Shown here in pieces: positions 5,190 through 7,512 of a DNA stretch of 7,512 bases. The position numbers and the translations under genes were made by a program. Each line of letters starts with the position of its first letter. The stretch's first letter is position 1. The DNA comes from an uncultured Atopobiaceae bacterium (GTDB lineage Bacteria > Actinomycetota > Coriobacteriia > Coriobacteriales > Atopobiaceae): positions 1 through 7,512 of the forward strand of contig CANPVI010000074.1 of assembly GCA_947581665.1 (NCBI GenBank). Reading direction: 5' to 3'. The notes under the pieces are model-generated. The model was not told the origin of the DNA and ran no database searches. It saw only the letters and a list, made by a program, of their open reading frames with translations.

Positions 5190-6416
5190 TCAGCCGGCCT
5201 TCGGGCGGTGGAAATACACGCTTTGCACCATGCCGACGGCCGCCAGCTGCACGACCATCGACGAGGCGCCGTAGCTTATGAAGGGCAGCGGAATGCCGGT
5301 GATGGGCATGATGCCGAGGCACATGCCGATGTTCTCCAGCACCTGGAAGGACCACATGGCCACCACGCCCACGAGCACGAGCTTCGCGAAGGGGGCCTCC
5401 GTCGCCTGCGCGAGCTTGATCGTGGAGAAGATGAGCCACGCGAAGAGCCCGAGGAGCACGCACGCCCCGAGGAATCCGAACTCCTCGGCAAGGAGGGCGA
5501 AGACGAAATCGGTGTGCGCCTCGGGAAGGAAGCCCTGTCCCGCCTGGGTGGCGTTGCCGATGCCCTTTCCGAAGAGGCCGCCGCTTCCCACGGCGATCTT
5601 GGCCTGTTGGAGGTTGTAGCCGTCCCCCGCCGGATCCACCGAGGGATCGATGAAGACGATGAGGCGCTTCACCTGGTAGTCCTTGAGGATGTTCGGCAGC
5701 CCGGGCGTCACCGAGCAGAAGATGACGACGCCCACCACGAGTGCCACGAGCACGAGCGTGGCGATCACCCATTCCGCCTTCGCGCCCGAGCAAATGATGA
5801 TCGCGGCGCCCGCGACGAGGACGATGAGCGAGGAGCCGAGGTCCTGCGTCACGAGGAGCACGAAAGGGATCGCGAGCATGCCGCAGAGCTTGAGGTAGTC
5901 CTCGAACTTCTTTATCCGCCCGTTGTAGGAGGCGCCGAGGGCGGCCATGAGGTAGATGGTGACGAGCTTCATGATCTCCGAGGGCTGGATGCGCAGCCCG
6001 ATGACGGGGATCTGGATCCAGCCGGTCATGCCCTTTGCCGAATACCCGAGCCCGGGAATGAGCGGCAAGAGGAAGAGCACGATGTCGGCGATGAGAAGCG
6101 CATGCGTGAAGTTCGCGAGGTCACGATAGTCGTATCGCCAGATGATGATGGCACAGGCCAAGCCGAGCGCGACTCCGACGAGCTGGCGGGGAAGCGAGGC
6201 GTCGCCGATGGAGAGCGAGGCCGACCACACCACCACGAGCCCGAAGAGCACGAGCAGGCACGCGGGAATGAGGACCGGGAGGTAGAGCTCCTTCATGATC
6301 TTCGGCCTCGCGAGCGCGCGGGTCTTCGGGCCTTGGGGGCTGAGACCGCTGTCAAGCGGACGCGCGAGGTCGCCGATGGTGTGGGGACGGGGTCCTGTCT
6401 TCGAGTGGGTAGCCAT
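5190..6416 (-). CDS. rodA: SEDS peptidoglycan glycosyltransferase RodA
   Basis: A 408-aa polytopic inner-membrane enzyme that polymerises glycan strands from lipid II with its partner class B PBP. About ten membrane segments are visible from residue 45 to 402. SEDS signatures are LRIQPSEIMKL (141-151), TQDLGSSLIVL (190-200), RLIVFIDPS with GYNLQQAKIAVGSGGLFGKG (251-285), GQGFLPEAHTDFVFALLAEE (293-312) and PLPFISYGASS (377-387). Asp303 in HTDF aligns with the catalytic Asp of characterised RodA proteins. It begins 10 nt after the PBP2 gene, so the two are co-transcribed. Residues 1-40 form a polar basic tail before the first helix. Met41 (ATG at 6296) is an alternative start closer to the usual family N-terminus, with GAGG about 10 nt upstream. 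The chosen ATG has only a weak ribosome-binding site, so the true start is uncertain. FtsW is the alternative identity; pairing with PBP2 favours RodA. Confidence 0.93.
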   Translation of the reverse strand: MATHSKTGPRPHTIGDLARPLDSGLSPQGPKTRALARPKIMKELYLPVLIPACLLVLFGLVVVWSASLSIGDASLPRQLVGVALGLACAIIIWRYDYRDLANFTHALLIADIVLFLLPLIPGLGYSAKGMTGWIQIPVIGLRIQPSEIMKLVTIYLMAALGASYNGRIKKFEDYLKLCGMLAIPFVLLVTQDLGSSLIVLVAGAAIIICSGAKAEWVIATLVLVALVVGVVIFCSVTPGLPNILKDYQVKRLIVFIDPSVDPAGDGYNLQQAKIAVGSGGLFGKGIGNATQAGQGFLPEAHTDFVFALLAEEFGFLGACVLLGLFAWLIFSTIKLAQATEAPFAKLVLVGVVAMWSFQVLENIGMCLGIMPITGIPLPFISYGASSMVVQLAAVGMVQSVYFHRPKAG

Positions 6417-6426
6417 GGATGAGAGC

Positions 6427-7512
6427 CTAGCGCGCGCCTTCCGAGGAGACGGCGCTCGAGTTGTCGGGCGCGTCGTAGATCGCGCCGAGCACGTCGCGTA
6501 CGGCGTACATGGCGGATTGCGAACCGAAGCTGCCCTGTTCGACGACGGCGGCGACGACGTACTTCGGATCGTCCGCCGGGGCGAAGGCCACGAACCAGCC
6601 CGTCGAGCGGTCGTAGCCCTGGCGCTCCGCCGTACCGGTCTTTCCCGCCACGCTCACCGGAAGGTTCGTGAAGTGCGAGGTGGTGGCGGCATCCTCCTCG
6701 TAGATGACGCCCCGGAGCGCATCGCGGGCGAAGGCGAGGTACTCCTTCGATTCGCCCACCTCGACGGGCTTCGGCTCATAGGCGAGCACCGAGCCCGATG
6801 CGTTCGAGTTCTGCACCTCCTTCAGCACGTGCGGCGTCCATATCGTGCCATCGTTGGCGATCCCCATGTAGACGCTCGCCATCTGCAACGGCGTCACGAG
6901 GAGGTCGCCTTGGCCGATGACGAGGTTCGTCGTGTCGCCGCCGTGCCACACGCGATCCTCGTCGCTCCACGAGCTGAAGTAGTCCCACTTCCACTGGGCG
7001 TCGGGGATTCGACCCGCCTCCTCGCTCGGCAGGTCGACGCCGAGCTTGCTCCCGAGGTTCCACTCGCGATACTTCGCCTGGAGCGCCTCGGGGGTGTCCG
7101 AGTAGAAGATCGCCTTGCCGATCTCGTAGAACACGCTGTCGCAGGAGTAGACGATGCCCGAGCGCATGTCCATCACGCCGTGTCCGTTGTGGTTCCAGCA
7201 GTACTGGCCGGATGCCTCGCCGAAGCCCGTCCAAAAGCCCGTGCAGTTGTAGGCGGAATTGATGGTGGACACGCCGGAATCGAAGGCCGCGAACGCGGAG
7301 AGCGGCTTGATGGTGGATGCCGAGGGATAGGTGCCCGAGACGCAGCGGTTGAGCAGCGGGTAACCGCTCTTCTCGTCGTTCAGCTGCTCCCAGTCGGCCA
7401 TGGCGATGCCGCCGACGAAGACTGACGGCTCGAAGGTGGGTGCGCTCGCCATCGCGATGATCTCGCCGTTCGTCGCGTCGAGGACGAGGCAGGCACCGCG
7501 CCCCACGCCGCT
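6427..7512 (-). CDS. mrdA: Penicillin-binding protein 2, transpeptidase domain (N-terminus outside window)
   Basis: The C-terminal 361 residues of a class B PBP, the DD-transpeptidase that cross-links peptidoglycan and partners RodA in cell elongation. The frame is open at the right edge, so the anchor and pedestal domains lie beyond it. A GTG at 7506 is an internal codon, not a start: Ser-Gly precedes it and the strand CLVLDATNGEIIAMAS is mid-domain. Active-site motifs in visible numbering are STIK (66-69, catalytic Ser codon at 7317-7315), SCD (123-125) and KTG (291-293, in SVAGKTGTAE). GHGVMDMRSGIVYSCDSVFY and VIGQGDLLVTPLQMA are typical of the PBP2 group. Asp instead of Asn as the third residue of the second motif is usual for PBP2 and separates it from FtsI-type PBP3. 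The neighbour rodA supports the call. The tail after residue 345 is short and Ser-rich. Confidence 0.94.
   Translation of the reverse strand, partial: SGVGRGACLVLDATNGEIIAMASAPTFEPSVFVGGIAMADWEQLNDEKSGYPLLNRCVSGTYPSASTIKPLSAFAAFDSGVSTINSAYNCTGFWTGFGEASGQYCWNHNGHGVMDMRSGIVYSCDSVFYEIGKAIFYSDTPEALQAKYREWNLGSKLGVDLPSEEAGRIPDAQWKWDYFSSWSDEDRVWHGGDTTNLVIGQGDLLVTPLQMASVYMGIANDGTIWTPHVLKEVQNSNASGSVLAYEPKPVEVGESKEYLAFARDALRGVIYEEDAATTSHFTNLPVSVAGKTGTAERQGYDRSTGWFVAFAPADDPKYVVAAVVEQGSFGSQSAMYAVRDVLGAIYDAPDNSSAVSSEGAR

Noticed and set aside
4659..6422. A 587-codon plus-strand open frame opposite rodA
   Set aside because: The longest open frame in the window, but highly acidic and His-rich with no motif. 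The opposite strand encodes an intact SEDS protein.
6295..7425. A 376-codon plus-strand open frame opposite the PBP2 gene
   Set aside because: Antisense shadow of a conserved transpeptidase domain. No ribosome-binding site or domain was recognised.
7504..7506. GTG as the start of the PBP2 gene
   Set aside because: It falls inside the transpeptidase domain, the frame is open to the window edge, and PBP2 needs an N-terminal anchor and pedestal domain that lie beyond the window.

Overview
This window looks like a core-chromosome segment of a high-GC Gram-positive bacterium, most likely Actinomycetota and possibly Coriobacteriia. Three things point there. The order PBP2-rodA ... rplU-rpmA ... 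obg-proB is the actinobacterial arrangement as I recall it. Obg carries the C-terminal OCT domain typical of Gram-positive Obg. bL27 lacks the cleavable N-terminal extension seen in many Firmicutes. The finer placement is an inference from overall gene style, not from any marker in the window. I see no mobile element, CRISPR array, tRNA, rRNA or integration site.

Layout, read from the right edge along the minus strand. (1) Cell elongation: the C-terminal part of a class B penicillin-binding protein 2 (7512-6427, N-terminus beyond the window), then 10 nt later the SEDS glycosyltransferase rodA (6416-5190). These are the transpeptidase and glycan polymerase of the elongasome. (2) After a 79-nt gap comes an uncharacterised DUF697-like hydrophobic protein (5110-4037). 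(3) A near-consensus housekeeping promoter (3993-3965) drives rplU and rpmA (bL21 and bL27, 3926-3320), which end in a strong intrinsic terminator (3263-3295). (4) On the plus strand, convergent with rpmA and divergent from obg, lies a one-chain L-serine dehydratase with beta, ACT and alpha domains (1628-3247). (5) Back on the minus strand, obg (1566-175) overlaps proB by 4 nt in an ATGA junction. Only the first 59 codons of proB are inside the window.

Together the genes cover peptidoglycan elongation, 50S assembly (bL21, bL27, Obg), serine breakdown to pyruvate and ammonia, and the first step of proline synthesis. The main oddities are arrangement and protein architecture rather than a new system. 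sdaA lies where rpmA-obg are usually contiguous, so obg needs its own promoter. An uncharacterised DUF697-like gene sits between rodA and rplU. The serine dehydratase has an unusual cysteine-rich C-terminus. No previously undescribed multi-gene system is convincingly visible; the DUF697-like protein is the best candidate for new biology.
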